Made by a program: the position numbers and the translations under genes. A model generated the notes under the pieces. That model worked only from the letters and a program-made list of their open reading frames with translations, did not search any database and was not told the origin of the DNA. Below, piece after piece: positions 48,623-57,917 of a stretch of DNA of 64,000 bases; the stretch's first letter is position 1, and each line of letters starts with the position of its first letter. The stretch is from Salinarchaeum sp. Harcht-Bsk1 (GTDB lineage Archaea; Halobacteriota; Halobacteria; Halobacteriales; Salinarchaeaceae): positions 2,871,014 to 2,935,013 of the forward strand of contig NC_021313.1 in assembly GCF_000403645.1 (NCBI RefSeq), in the 5' to 3' direction.

Positions 48623-50821
48623 ATGCTCGAGTGGGAGGCGACCGAGAGCGGTTTTCGGGTTCACGACTCCGCAGGAGCGGAGTGCTCGGTCGGTGGCTCT
48701 CAGCTCGAATTTACCGAACCGGAACGCGAGCTTCCCCGTCCGGTCGACATCACGCTGGATTGCCTGACGACGGAGCTCACTCTCCCAGGCGCCGTCGTCT
48801 ACCTGATCTCACTGACCTCGGGTGAGACCGAGGAGCTCCCTGGGACCACCGAGCCGAAGGCGATGCCGGAAGGCGAGTACCTGGTGGACGTCGACGCGGA
48901 GGTCAAGACGTATCTCAGGCTCACCGGACCGTTCACGCTCTGTCGGACGGCCGACTACGACGGCGTCGTCCTCTCGGTTCCGGCCCGTCGCCGGATCACG
49001 CTCGGCTTCCGCAGCCGCAACCGGAAGCCCACTGCCGAACTGACGATCCCACCGACGCCCGAGGGCGTCGCAACCGCTCTCACGTATTCCTCGGCCGCCC
49101 ACAAGACGACGGGGACGGATCGCTCCTATCCGACGCTCCGGGGCCATCCCCCGCTGCTCGAGATCGCCGACGAAACCGCCGACGTCGAGGTCCCAAGTGC
49201 GATTCGCGAGGCGAGAGACGACACTGGGATCGAACTCCTCGCGCCGAACGCCGTCGAATCCCTGCTCGTTCTGGCGCCACTCGCGTACTACATCGGAGCA
49301 GACGTCCAGGTCGGGAACGTCGCCTCACCCATCCTGCGTGCCCCAGACGCCGACGTCGCGCACGAGCTACCCGCCATGCCGGACCTCGAACGCGACGCGA
49401 CCCGGCTCCTCCGGAAGGTCTTCTTTCTCGATTGTCTCGTTCGCAACGCCGGCCCGTACGACACGGAACTGGCCGAGGCGAGCCTCCTCGACGCGCTCGG
49501 CGTGGATGCTGAGACACTCTACGCCGCCTCACCCGCCGATCGCCTCGCAGCGTACCTCGACGTTCCGTACGGAGCCATCGAACAGCGGCTTCCGGACTGG
49601 CACTGCTCGACCTACGTCGAGCCCGACCGGGACGGACTCCGGGCGCTTCCATTCCTCCTCGACCGGATGAGCCTGATCTACATGCCCAGGACGTCAGAAC
49701 TCGAAGGAAGCGAACTGGTCGAGCGCTCCCTCGACGACTTCTACCGGGGCCGCTCGCCGGAGGACTACCGATCCATCTCTTCCCGTTCCCCCCGAAATGT
49801 GGACACGGAATCCGCCGAACGGGAGGAAGCCCACGGTGCTCGCTCTGGTGATCGAACTGCTACTTCCGGCGATTCGGACGTCAGAAGCGCGGGCGACGTT
49901 GCCTCCGTCGACGTCCTGAAGCCCGAACTCCGCGGGGGTCGCATCCACGGCTGGCTCGCCGAAGGGACGCCCATCGACGTGTTCAACTGCTTGCCAGAGG
50001 CGTTCGAACACCGGATCGACGCGCTCGATCGAGCGGGCGACGGCATCGACATCGCAGTCGTTCGCAACGACGCAGCGATGGAGGTCGAGCACGCCGACGT
50101 CGCGGACATTTATCGGACGCGTGGCGCTGACGTCTCCATCGACGTCTCCGTCCACGAACGGCTCTCGACGACCGAACTCGCTCGCCTCTTCGAAGCGGAG
50201 TACGACTTCGCTCACTACATCGGCCACTGCGAGACCGGCGGATTTCGTTGCCCAGACGGTCACCTCTCGGCTTCCTCGCTGACGGGCTGTGGTTTACAGA
50301 CATTCTTCCTGAACGCCTGTGGCTCGTACCACGAGGGGGTCGACCTCGTCAGGCAGGGCGCCGTGGCTGGAGCGGTCACCTTCTCGCAGGTGCTGAACGA
50401 CCACGCCGTCTCGGTCGGTTCGACGTTCGCGAAGCTGCTCGTCCACGGGTTTGGCTTCGAGCGAGCGCTCCAGCTCGCGAGGCGACGGATCATGATGGGG
50501 AAAGACTACGCCGTCGTCGGCGACGGCACGCACTCCCTCGCCCAGAGCGAGAACCGGTTACCGGCGACCGTCGAACTGGAGTCCGTTGAAGCAGGCTTTC
50601 TCCTGACGTACGATCAGTTCAGTTCCCGACACGCAGGCGCGTTCTACCGCCCGTACCTCGGCGAGGACCGCTACGCCTACCTCTGCGGGAACGAGTCCGA
50701 CCACGTGCTCGACCGGTCTGCAGTCGCGGCGTTCCTCGAACGTGCGGCCCTTCCCGTGATCTACGACGGCGACGTGTACTGGTCGGACGACCTCGCCGAC
50801 CGGATTCGATCCGGTCACTGA
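48623..50821 (+). CDS. Large CHAT-protease-like protein
   Basis: 732 aa, soluble, no signal or membrane segment. Residues about 1-150 look like a beta-rich domain, about 180-350 is mixed, about 370-440 is a Ser/Arg/Glu linker, and about 455-700 has the look of a CHAT (caspase-HetF/TPR-associated) peptidase: H535 in HYIGHCE and C566 in FFLNACGSYHEG form the expected dyad with 31 residues between, followed by the late AKLLVHGFGFERALQLARRRIMM segment. CHAT proteases act in bacterial immunity and regulated cell death; no partner gene is beside it, so role unknown. ATG 48623 opens MLEWEATESGF. Confidence 0.7.
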   Translation: MLEWEATESGFRVHDSAGAECSVGGSQLEFTEPERELPRPVDITLDCLTTELTLPGAVVYLISLTSGETEELPGTTEPKAMPEGEYLVDVDAEVKTYLRLTGPFTLCRTADYDGVVLSVPARRRITLGFRSRNRKPTAELTIPPTPEGVATALTYSSAAHKTTGTDRSYPTLRGHPPLLEIADETADVEVPSAIREARDDTGIELLAPNAVESLLVLAPLAYYIGADVQVGNVASPILRAPDADVAHELPAMPDLERDATRLLRKVFFLDCLVRNAGPYDTELAEASLLDALGVDAETLYAASPADRLAAYLDVPYGAIEQRLPDWHCSTYVEPDRDGLRALPFLLDRMSLIYMPRTSELEGSELVERSLDDFYRGRSPEDYRSISSRSPRNVDTESAEREEAHGARSGDRTATSGDSDVRSAGDVASVDVLKPELRGGRIHGWLAEGTPIDVFNCLPEAFEHRIDALDRAGDGIDIAVVRNDAAMEVEHADVADIYRTRGADVSIDVSVHERLSTTELARLFEAEYDFAHYIGHCETGGFRCPDGHLSASSLTGCGLQTFFLNACGSYHEGVDLVRQGAVAGAVTFSQVLNDHAVSVGSTFAKLLVHGFGFERALQLARRRIMMGKDYAVVGDGTHSLAQSENRLPATVELESVEAGFLLTYDQFSSRHAGAFYRPYLGEDRYAYLCGNESDHVLDRSAVAAFLERAALPVIYDGDVYWSDDLADRIRSGH

Positions 50822-51318
50822 CTGGCTACGTCTGTAATCCGCCCGGACTACGCTCCCCGTGACCTATCACCGACTCGCCTGCCGAGGAGCAGCCCATTTG
50901 CCCGATCACTACATCGACTGCCTACAAGCATCTCGCTTGCACTATCAGTAAGATGCTCGCCAGTCTGGCACCCGGCGACACTCTCGATGGTCACGCTCGG
51001 TCGGTCGAACTCGATCGGGCCCCGGACGGCCAGCTGGGCTATCCGGAGACCCGATTTATCCCGAAGTGACAGAAATCTACGGTCTCAGGGGCCTGTATAG
51101 CCGCTTCCGCCAGCTGTGATCGAGAGGTACTGGACGATTCGAAGCACGTCCCACGTTACACACCCACACCCACTTCAATCTTGCCACGGGAAATCGCAGT
51201 AATGCGTTCGATAGCTAACCGCCATTTCCATTGCCGCTTCGTCAAGGAACTTGAATGATGTGGACAACGAACGGCCAATAAAATTAAGTATTGACGCCCC
51301 TTTTATACCCACACGTCT
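50822..51318. other. Gene-free stretch of 497 bases with one hairpin
   Basis: No convincing gene. AGCATCT (50927-50933) and AGATGCT (50951-50957) form a perfect 7-base inverted repeat about 105 bases after the CHAT-like gene, possibly a terminator. The last 40 bases are AT-rich (AAATTAAGTA at 51281-51290, TTTTATA at 51301-51307) and form the tbsP promoter. Confidence 0.5.
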
Positions 51319-52134
51319 ATGGAATCGAATTTACTGGGTGATCGGCTTGACGATATCCTTCGCACGGCGCTTTCCGAGGCCGGCGAGGAACTCGTGGTCG
51401 TCAATCCGACGGGGGATGGGCTCGAATCGCTGATCGACGTCGCGTCCGAACGCGACGACTTGCCGCACATTCGCGTCCTCGCGGAGGAACGTACGCTCAA
51501 GGACGTGATGGACGACTTCATCGTCGCCAGTAACGCCGCCGTCCTCATCGAGGACGACGTGCTGGACTTCCGCACCGTCGAAGACGGTCCGGAGAACGCA
51601 CTGCTGGTTACGGAGGATCGCGTCGTTGCGATCGTCGACGCCGGTACACAGGTCGCCGGCCTCGTCAGCGACGAGGCCGACTTCGTCGGCGCGGCGAACG
51701 ACCGGTTCGAGAGCGACTGGGACGGTGCCGACGAGTACTCGCTCCGCACACCGTCGATCGAACGCGTCCGCAAGACGCTCGCCGACGACATCAGCCCGGA
51801 TGCAGAGGAGGACTTCACGAACATCCTCGCTTCCCTCGAAACCGCACGCGGTGACGGTGACGGGCTCGACGAGGTGACGATCAGTCTCCTCGTGGCCGCC
51901 AAGAACGAGGCACTGCTCTACGACATCAGCAAGTGGGGCGAGGACATCGGCATCGCCAGCAAGGCGACGTTCTCCCGCACGAAGACGAAACTCGAGGACA
52001 AGGGCCTGCTCGACACGGAGAAGGTCCCGATCGACGTCGGCCGACCCCGGCTGCGGCTGAAGCTCGGCGACGAGCGCCTCCAGGCCGCGGACAACGGCGA
52101 AATCGCGAGCGCGGCGCAGTCGCTGCTCGCCTGA
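51319..52134 (+). CDS. tbsP: Transcriptional regulator TbsP (DUF5821-like)
   Basis: 271 aa. A first domain (about 1-150, including LVVVNPTGDGLESLIDVASERDD and EERTLKDVMDDFIVASNAA) is followed by a C-terminal winged helix (DISKWGEDIGIASKATFSRTKTKLEDKGLLDTEKVPIDVGRPRLRLKLGDERL). This matches my memory of the haloarchaeal DUF5821 proteins named TbsP, reported to act together with the sugar regulator TrmB on gluconeogenic genes. Start MESNLLGDRLDDIL is the conserved one. The regulatory targets in this organism are not visible. Confidence 0.8.
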   Translation: MESNLLGDRLDDILRTALSEAGEELVVVNPTGDGLESLIDVASERDDLPHIRVLAEERTLKDVMDDFIVASNAAVLIEDDVLDFRTVEDGPENALLVTEDRVVAIVDAGTQVAGLVSDEADFVGAANDRFESDWDGADEYSLRTPSIERVRKTLADDISPDAEEDFTNILASLETARGDGDGLDEVTISLLVAAKNEALLYDISKWGEDIGIASKATFSRTKTKLEDKGLLDTEKVPIDVGRPRLRLKLGDERLQAADNGEIASAAQSLLA

Positions 52135-52232
52135 TCGGCGATCCGAACGACCAATTTTCGCGAAAACAGCCCGGCTCCAGCGACAGCGTCGGTGGTGGCG
52201 ACCTGTTCGCATCGGCGGTCTCAGCCGATCGG

Positions 52233-53180
52233 TCAGGGCGAGGGGAGTTCGATTGGTTCGCCGTCGACGTACACCGTCGGGTCGCGAACGATGCCGTCGA
52301 GGTGCAACGGCGCCTCGGTATCGCCGCCGATCCCCGCGTCGTCGCCGATTGCGATGTGGATCGTGCCGGCGGCTTTCTCGTCGAGGAGCACCGATCCCAC
52401 GAGCGAGTCGACCGCGAGGTTCGTTCCGATACCCAGTTCTGCGAGGTTGTACGCAGCGTCGCCGACTTCGGCTGCTGCAGTCTCGACCTGCTCGCGGATT
52501 TCGGGATCGGAGATCTCGGTCACGTAGCCGTCGTCGACCTCGAAGCGAAGCGTCTGGTCGTCCTCGAGCAGGCCGTGGGGCATCATCGTCCCGTCGACGA
52601 CGTAGGTGCCTTCGGCGGTCTCCGGGCTGACGAACACCTCGCCCGCGGGGAGATTCGAGAAGTCGCCCGCCTCGTGGACGAGGCCGGTATCGGCATTCCA
52701 GCTCCGCTCGCCGGGACGGACCGTGAAGTCCGTGCCGAGCTCCGTCTCGATGCGGATCTCCTCGGCGCCGGCGACGTGGTCCAGCATCTGTTCGCACTCC
52801 CGAGCGATCGACTCGTAATCGGCGCCGAGGCCAGTGGTGAACACGTCCTCGGTGATCCCGGGGAGCGTCGCTCCGCGTGCGCCGTCGTCGCACGCCCGCG
52901 AGCGAGCGCGCGTGTGACTCAAGCTCTTCGTGGTCGGCGCGACGAACACGTCGCTGTCGGCCATCGCCCCCGAGACGGGGGCAGGTGGCTCCGCGCCGTG
53001 CTGGTCGCCCGGCTGGTAGCGAACCAGCGTCGCGTCGGCAGTGACCTCGCTGGCGACGTCGTAGAGCGCCTCGCCGATCGGCAGGCGTTCGTCGTCCGTG
53101 ACGACCGCGACAGACTCGTCGCTTCCGACGGCGAGACAGTCCTGGATCGCGGTTTCGGCGGGCGACTGGAGATCCGGCAT
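52233..53180 (-). CDS. M29-like aminopeptidase
   Basis: 315 aa. The C-terminal half carries the conserved block NLAELGIGTN, then LDEKAAGTIHIAIGDD, and PLHLDGIVRDPTVYVDG, which hold the Glu, His and Asp metal ligands of the M29 (AmpS/PepS) family. The N-terminus resembles DUF2920-free M29 relatives with ADATLVRYQPGDQHGAEPP. The enzyme removes N-terminal residues from peptides. It is somewhat shorter than the bacterial proteins of about 400 aa. Confidence 0.8.
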   Translation of the reverse strand: MPDLQSPAETAIQDCLAVGSDESVAVVTDDERLPIGEALYDVASEVTADATLVRYQPGDQHGAEPPAPVSGAMADSDVFVAPTTKSLSHTRARSRACDDGARGATLPGITEDVFTTGLGADYESIARECEQMLDHVAGAEEIRIETELGTDFTVRPGERSWNADTGLVHEAGDFSNLPAGEVFVSPETAEGTYVVDGTMMPHGLLEDDQTLRFEVDDGYVTEISDPEIREQVETAAAEVGDAAYNLAELGIGTNLAVDSLVGSVLLDEKAAGTIHIAIGDDAGIGGDTEAPLHLDGIVRDPTVYVDGEPIELPSP

Positions 53181-53261
53181 AGCTGGGCAGTTGGTCGCGG
53201 GTGCCTTGGTCGTTCCGCCGTCGGTCGGCCGGCGAGCTCTGCGACTTCGTCGTCGAGACCC

Positions 53262-55211
53262 CTATCGGAAGAGCACGGTGGGCTGCCGGGCGGCCTCCTC
53301 GACGGTCTCCTCGTCGCCGATGCCCGGCACCCTGACAGTGGCGATCGACCCGTCGCCGTCGTCTCTCGCCTCGATCCTGAAGGACCCGCCGTAGCGCGTG
53401 ACGATCCAGTTGACGAGCCAGAGACCGAGGCCCGAGCCGTGCTCGAGCGGCGTCTCCTCCCCGCGTTCGATCATCGCTCGCTCGAGTTCGTCGATCCCGG
53501 GCCCGTCGTCGGTGACGCTGATGTCGACCCACGCATCGTCCCCCGTCACCTCGATCGCGACCGAGGGATCGGCGGATGGATTGTGTGCGATCGCGTTCGC
53601 GACGAGTTCCCGAAGCGCGTCCTCGAGCTCGGGACCGGCACAGACGCCGCGATCGGTCGCGATCGTCGTATCGATCGTCGCCGCTCCCTCCGTCTCGCGG
53701 ATCGAGGATAGCACGGCGTCGAGTAGCTCGTCGGGATCGAGGCGGACGGGGTTGCGATCCCGGCCGGCGACCCGTTTGAGCGTGCTCGCCTGTTCGCTGA
53801 GTGCGACCAGCGAGCTGGCAGTGTCGAGAATGCGATCGGCGTAGTCGCTGCCGTCCTCGCGACCGGCCAGCAGCTCAGCGTAGCCCATGACCGACGTCAT
53901 GTCGTTGCGCAAGTTGTGTCGGAGCACGCGGTTGAGGAGCCGGACGAGCTGTTCCGTTCGCTTCCGCCCCGTGACGTCGTCCTGGAAGCCGAGATAGTGC
54001 GTGACGGCGCCAGTTTCGTCTCGGATCGGACTGATCCTGACGTCGTTCCAGAACGGCGTCCCGTCGGCGCGGTAGTTGACGACCTCGTAGGCACTGCTCA
54101 CGTTGGCGGCGACGTCGTCGCTGATCGCGGCGATGGTGTCGAGGTCGGTCGCCTCGCCGGTCAGGAGCCCCCAGTTTCTGCCGATCGCGAAGGATTCGTC
54201 GTAGCCGGTGATGCGTTCGAAGCCGTCGTTGACGTAGACGAACGGAACCTCGGGCTGTTGGGGGTCGGCGATCGAGATCCCGAGGTTCGCCTCGTCGATC
54301 GCCCGATTCTTCAGGCGGAGCTCCGCCTGCCGTTCGCGGCGTTCGCTGACGTCGCGCCCGACGCCCTGGACGCCCTCGATCGTTCCATCGTCTCCACGCA
54401 GCGGGGTCGCGTTCACCTCGATCGGGATCGCTTCACCGCTGGACGACGAGAACAGCACCTCCAGCTGCTCGACCGTCTCCCCCTCGAGGAGTTCCTCGAA
54501 CTCCGTCAGGGCCGCTTCCACCGACGGCTCCGCGACGAACTCGGTGAACGACGAGCCTTCGAGCGTCGTCGGCTCGTACCCCAGAATCGACTCGACGACG
54601 GACGAGACGTACGTGAACGTCCCGGTGTCGTCGAGCCGGAACAGGATGTCCGCGCTCGTCTCGGCGATCCCCCGGAAGCGCTCGCGCTCGCGTTCGAGGT
54701 TCGCGTTCCGTTCCTGAAGTTCGCGCCGGTACTCGCGGGCCTCCAACTCCTGTCCGACCAGCGTCGCGAGCAGTTCGACGAAGGCCTCTTCGGCTGCAGC
54801 GAATTGCACCGTTCGCACGTCGCTGTCCGCGAAGCAGACCGTCCCGTACGTCTCGCCGTCGACGATCACCTGCACGCCGAGATAGGTGCCCAGTTCGAAG
54901 GTGTCGTAGGCGACGTCGGCGATCTCGGTCGCGGCCGCCGCGTCCTGAACCGCGAGCGCACTCTCTTTTTCAACCGTGCGCCGGCAGTACGCCTCGTCGA
55001 GCGGACACCGTTCGCCGGGTCGAATCCGGTCGTGGTCGCCGACGACGGCGACGATTTCCTGCGTTCCGTTCTGGATTCGTGTGAGGAAGCCAAGCGGTAC
55101 CTCGAGATACGCGATCCCGACGTCGAGCGCCTGCTCGATCTTGGCGTCGAACGCACCGCCTGTCCCGGAGAATGCCTCGTACAGTGCACGTCGATGCCCG
55201 GCGGCGTCCAT
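53262..55211 (-). CDS. GAF-PAS-PAS sensor histidine kinase
   Basis: 649 aa, no membrane segment, so cytoplasmic. Residues about 25-165 form a GAF domain (GFLTRIQNGTQEIVAVVGDHDRI...), about 190-305 and 310-425 are PAS domains (the second with ANLGISIADPQQPEVPFVYVNDGFERITGY), the H-box is LRHNLRNDM with the histidine near 429, and the HATPase_c domain (about 525-645) carries NAIAHNP, DDGPGI and GSGLGLWLVNW. H-boxes with LRHNLRN are common in haloarchaeal kinases. No response regulator is adjacent. Signal unknown. Confidence 0.92.
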   Translation of the reverse strand: MDAAGHRRALYEAFSGTGGAFDAKIEQALDVGIAYLEVPLGFLTRIQNGTQEIVAVVGDHDRIRPGERCPLDEAYCRRTVEKESALAVQDAAAATEIADVAYDTFELGTYLGVQVIVDGETYGTVCFADSDVRTVQFAAAEEAFVELLATLVGQELEAREYRRELQERNANLERERERFRGIAETSADILFRLDDTGTFTYVSSVVESILGYEPTTLEGSSFTEFVAEPSVEAALTEFEELLEGETVEQLEVLFSSSSGEAIPIEVNATPLRGDDGTIEGVQGVGRDVSERRERQAELRLKNRAIDEANLGISIADPQQPEVPFVYVNDGFERITGYDESFAIGRNWGLLTGEATDLDTIAAISDDVAANVSSAYEVVNYRADGTPFWNDVRISPIRDETGAVTHYLGFQDDVTGRKRTEQLVRLLNRVLRHNLRNDMTSVMGYAELLAGREDGSDYADRILDTASSLVALSEQASTLKRVAGRDRNPVRLDPDELLDAVLSSIRETEGAATIDTTIATDRGVCAGPELEDALRELVANAIAHNPSADPSVAIEVTGDDAWVDISVTDDGPGIDELERAMIERGEETPLEHGSGLGLWLVNWIVTRYGGSFRIEARDDGDGSIATVRVPGIGDEETVEEAARQPTVLFR

Positions 55212-55565
55212 CTGCTTTTACAATCGCAATTCTCGACTTTCTATGTGTCGGCCAGCGAGGTCCAGATCCCTTCGCTTCCAGCTATCGTGGAGCGGCCCGA
55301 GCGATTCCCGATGCTCGCTCGGCAATGAATCGCACGACGACCTGCTCGAATCGGCGTCGGACGCTGCGCGCCGGCGGGGACCGCGACGCTGCGACGCATC
55401 GACTACGGATTTGTGGGCGACGGGTCGGGGCAACACGGGTCCGGACTGCAGCAACTGTGGAGGATGCACTCGGCCCGGGCCATCGACTGCCTCGGTACCG
55501 GGGATCGTATCGACGCAGGACTCACTCGTCGCTACCGCTCCTCGTTCGTTGTTCGCCGCGAGAAG
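55212..55565. other. Gene-free stretch of 354 bases
   Basis: Between the histidine kinase start and tRNA-Asp. Frames in both directions are arginine/serine-rich and lack family resemblance. AT-rich segment near 55215-55245 (TTTACAATCGCAATTCTCGACTTT) probably contains the kinase promoter. Nothing else seen. Confidence 0.45.
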
Positions 55566-55638
55566 CGCCCGGAGCGGGATTTGAACCCGCGTCACAACCG
55601 TGACAGGGTTGTATGATGGGCCACTACACCATCCGGGC
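55566..55638 (-). tRNA. tRNA-Asp (GTC)
   Basis: 73 nt on the minus strand. Acceptor arms GCCCGGA and TCCGGGC pair fully, discriminator G. The anticodon stem CAACC/GGTTG encloses loop CTGTCAC with anticodon GTC. The T arm contains GGTTCAAATCCC. CCA is not encoded. No intron. A CTTAAG TATA-like element lies at 55684-55689, about 46-51 bases upstream, as expected for a short leader. Confidence 0.95.
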
Positions 55639-56098
55639 TTTTCTGTCTGCCTGCCTGCACTCAATCGTAGACCGGGAATGGAACTTAAGGCTTTGCAAAG
55701 AACCTCGGTATGGCACAGGGACACGCCCCGGGGAGGTGTCCGGACTCGGTCCTCCGGTAGACTACCTGATGACCGACCAGCCAATCCCACCTGCACACCG
55801 AAGTGGGTGTTCGTTTGGGTGATACAGTGGAGAACCACTTCATCGACGAGGCGGGCGGGCTGGCCGCCGTCACGAGCACCCACAAACCACCCCCAGACGA
55901 TCGCCACCGTGCCCCCAAACGCCTATTAGGAGTAGTCCCCAATATCGAGGTACACATCGTCACACGTCGTTTCGAACGCGGCGCTCGGGCGGGTCGGTCG
56001 TAGCTTCTGCCATCTGATTTGACAAGCGTTAAGGGGTTGCCGCTACGTAGCTATCTGTAGTATCTCGTGACAGCCGCTTCTCCCCCAGTAGTCAACAC
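55639..56098. other. Gene-free stretch of 460 bases with several hairpins
   Basis: Between tRNA-Asp and rpoH. GGACAC...GTGTCC enclosing CCCCGGGG (about 55720-55742), CCGGA...TCCGG (about 55740-55757), GGTAGACTACC, and GAAGTGG...CCACTTC (about 55801-55842) can fold. No SRP-RNA or RNase-P-RNA motif was found and open frames here lack family resemblance. The end holds the rpoH promoter (CGTTAAGG about 56029). Confidence 0.45.
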
Positions 56099-56326
56099 AT
56101 GGTAGACGTCAGCCAGCACGAACTCGTCCCCGAGCACGAGGTCGTCGACGAGGATGTCCTCGACGACGTGCTCGAGGAGTACGACATCAAACGAACAGAC
56201 CTGCCGAAAATCAAGCGGAGCGACCCGGCGCTACCGGCCGCCGCGGAGGTCGGCGACGTAATTCAGATCGTCCGGGATTCCCGAACCACGGACAGAGCGG
56301 TCACCTATCGACTGGTGGTAGACTAA
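56099..56326 (+). CDS. rpoH: DNA-directed RNA polymerase subunit H (Rpo5)
   Basis: 75 aa, the small archaeal Rpo5 corresponding to the C-terminal domain of eukaryotic Rpb5. [10 protein letters not shown] near the start, [16 protein letters not shown] in the middle and TYRLVVD at the end are highly conserved. The stop TAA overlaps the ATG of rpoB'' by one base. First gene of the polymerase operon. Confidence 0.96.
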   Translation: MVDVSQHELVPEHEVVDEDVLDDVLEEYDIKRTDLPKIKRSDPALPAAAEVGDVIQIVRDSRTTDRAVTYRLVVD

Positions 56327-57894
56327 TGGATCGACAGGACCGACGCGCGATCTCCCGGGAGTACTTCTCCCAGGAACGACTGGCGGAGCATCACTTCCGC
56401 TCGTTCAACGACTTCCTCGACCGGGGCATGCAGCAGGTCGTTGACGAGAAGGAGACCATCGACACGGACATCGGCGACAAGGAGGGCGAGGAACCCGTCC
56501 ACGTCGAACTGGGCGAGGTGCGGGTCGTCACGCCCCGCGTCCGCGAGGCCGACGGCAGCGAAGAGCTGCTCTACCCGCAGGAAGCGCGCCTCCGGAACAT
56601 CACCTATTCCGCACCCGTCTTCATGGAGATGGCGATCGTGAAGGGCGACCCCGAGCAGGGTGAGGATCGGGTCGTCGACCAGACCGAGACCAAGATCGGC
56701 CGGATGCCGATCATGGTCGGCTCCAACAAGTGTAACATCGCCGGCTTCTCCGACGAGGAACTCATCGAGATTGGTGAGGACCCCGCAGACCCCGGCGGCT
56801 ACTTCTGCGTCAACGGGTCCGAGCGCGTCCTGATGACCAGCGAGGACCTCGCACCGAACAAGATCCTCGCCGAGTACGACACCAAGTACGGTGACGAGAT
56901 TCAGGTCGCCAAGACCTTCTCCCAGCGCCGTGGTTACCGCGCCCTCGTGCTCGTCGAGCGGAACCGCGAAGGACTGCTCGAGGTCTCCTTCCCCTCCGTC
57001 TCGGGGAGCATCGACTTCGTGACGCTCGTTCGCGCGCTCGGGCTCGAGTCCGACGAGGAGATCGTTCACCGCGTCTCCGACGACCCGGACATCGTGAAGT
57101 TCATGCTCGAAAATCTGGAGGCTGCGGACGTCCAGACCGAGGAGGGGGCCATCGAGACCCTCGGCGAGCGCGTCGCGAGCGGCCAGGGCAAGAACTACCA
57201 GCTCAAGCGGGCCAACTACGTCATCGACCGGTATCTCCTGCCGCATCTCCACGAGGAGGGCGTAGACGAGGAGGAGGTCCGGATCAACAAGGCGTTCTAC
57301 CTCTGCCGGATGGCCGAGGCCTGTTTCGAACTCGCGCTCGATCGTCGCGAGTCCGACGACAAGGACCACTACGCAAACAAGCGTCTGAAGGTCAGCGGCG
57401 ACCTGATGACCGACCTGTTCCGGACGGCGCTCAACAAGCTCGCACGCGACGTGAAGTACCAACTCGAGCGGGCCAACATGCGCAATCGGAATCTCTCGGT
57501 CTCGACGGTGGTGCGGTCTGACGTGCTGACCGAGCGCCTCGAGCACCCGCTCGCCACCGGGAACTGGGTGGGCGGCCGCTCCGGCGTCTCCCAGCTCGTC
57601 GACCGCACGGACCACATGGGCGTACTCTCCCACCTTCGACGGCTTCGATCGCCCCTCTCGCGATCCCAGCCGCACTTCGAAGCGCGAGACCTGCACGCCA
57701 CGCAGTGGGGGCGCGTCTGCCCCTCCGAGACGCCGGAGGGACCGAACTGTGGCCTCGTGAAGAACTTCGCGCAGGCGATGGAGCTGTCACAGGACATCGA
57801 GGACGACCGGGAGCTGAAGCGAGAACTGGCCTCGATGGGGGTCGAGGGGATCCCCGGCATCGAGGGCGTCGATCGACGAGCGGAGGGCGACTGA
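56326..57894 (+). CDS. rpoB2: DNA-directed RNA polymerase subunit B''
   Basis: 522 aa. N-terminal half of the Rpb2/beta homologue, split in haloarchaea and many other Euryarchaeota. Protrusion and lobe elements are readable: [30 protein letters not shown], and the end [29 protein letters not shown]. One base overlap with rpoH; rpoB' follows after 23 bases. Confidence 0.97.
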   Translation: MDRQDRRAISREYFSQERLAEHHFRSFNDFLDRGMQQVVDEKETIDTDIGDKEGEEPVHVELGEVRVVTPRVREADGSEELLYPQEARLRNITYSAPVFMEMAIVKGDPEQGEDRVVDQTETKIGRMPIMVGSNKCNIAGFSDEELIEIGEDPADPGGYFCVNGSERVLMTSEDLAPNKILAEYDTKYGDEIQVAKTFSQRRGYRALVLVERNREGLLEVSFPSVSGSIDFVTLVRALGLESDEEIVHRVSDDPDIVKFMLENLEAADVQTEEGAIETLGERVASGQGKNYQLKRANYVIDRYLLPHLHEEGVDEEEVRINKAFYLCRMAEACFELALDRRESDDKDHYANKRLKVSGDLMTDLFRTALNKLARDVKYQLERANMRNRNLSVSTVVRSDVLTERLEHPLATGNWVGGRSGVSQLVDRTDHMGVLSHLRRLRSPLSRSQPHFEARDLHATQWGRVCPSETPEGPNCGLVKNFAQAMELSQDIEDDRELKRELASMGVEGIPGIEGVDRRAEGD

Positions 57895-57903
57895 CGTGCG
57901 ATT

Positions 57904-57909
57904 GGAGGG
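57904..57909 (+). promoter_or_regulatory. Ribosome-binding site of rpoB'
   Basis: GGAGGG, 8 bases before the ATG at 57918, in the 23-base gap after rpoB''. It supports this start over upstream in-frame codons. Confidence 0.65.
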
Positions 57910-57917
57910 CAACTAAC

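Noticed and set aside
51331-53532. Minus-strand frame of 733 codons across tbsP and the M29-like gene
   Set aside because: Arginine-rich product in the wrong phase of two well-supported genes.
55690-55960. SRP RNA or RNase P RNA candidate
   Set aside because: The conserved helix-8 SRP sequence and RNase P conserved regions were looked for on both strands and not found.
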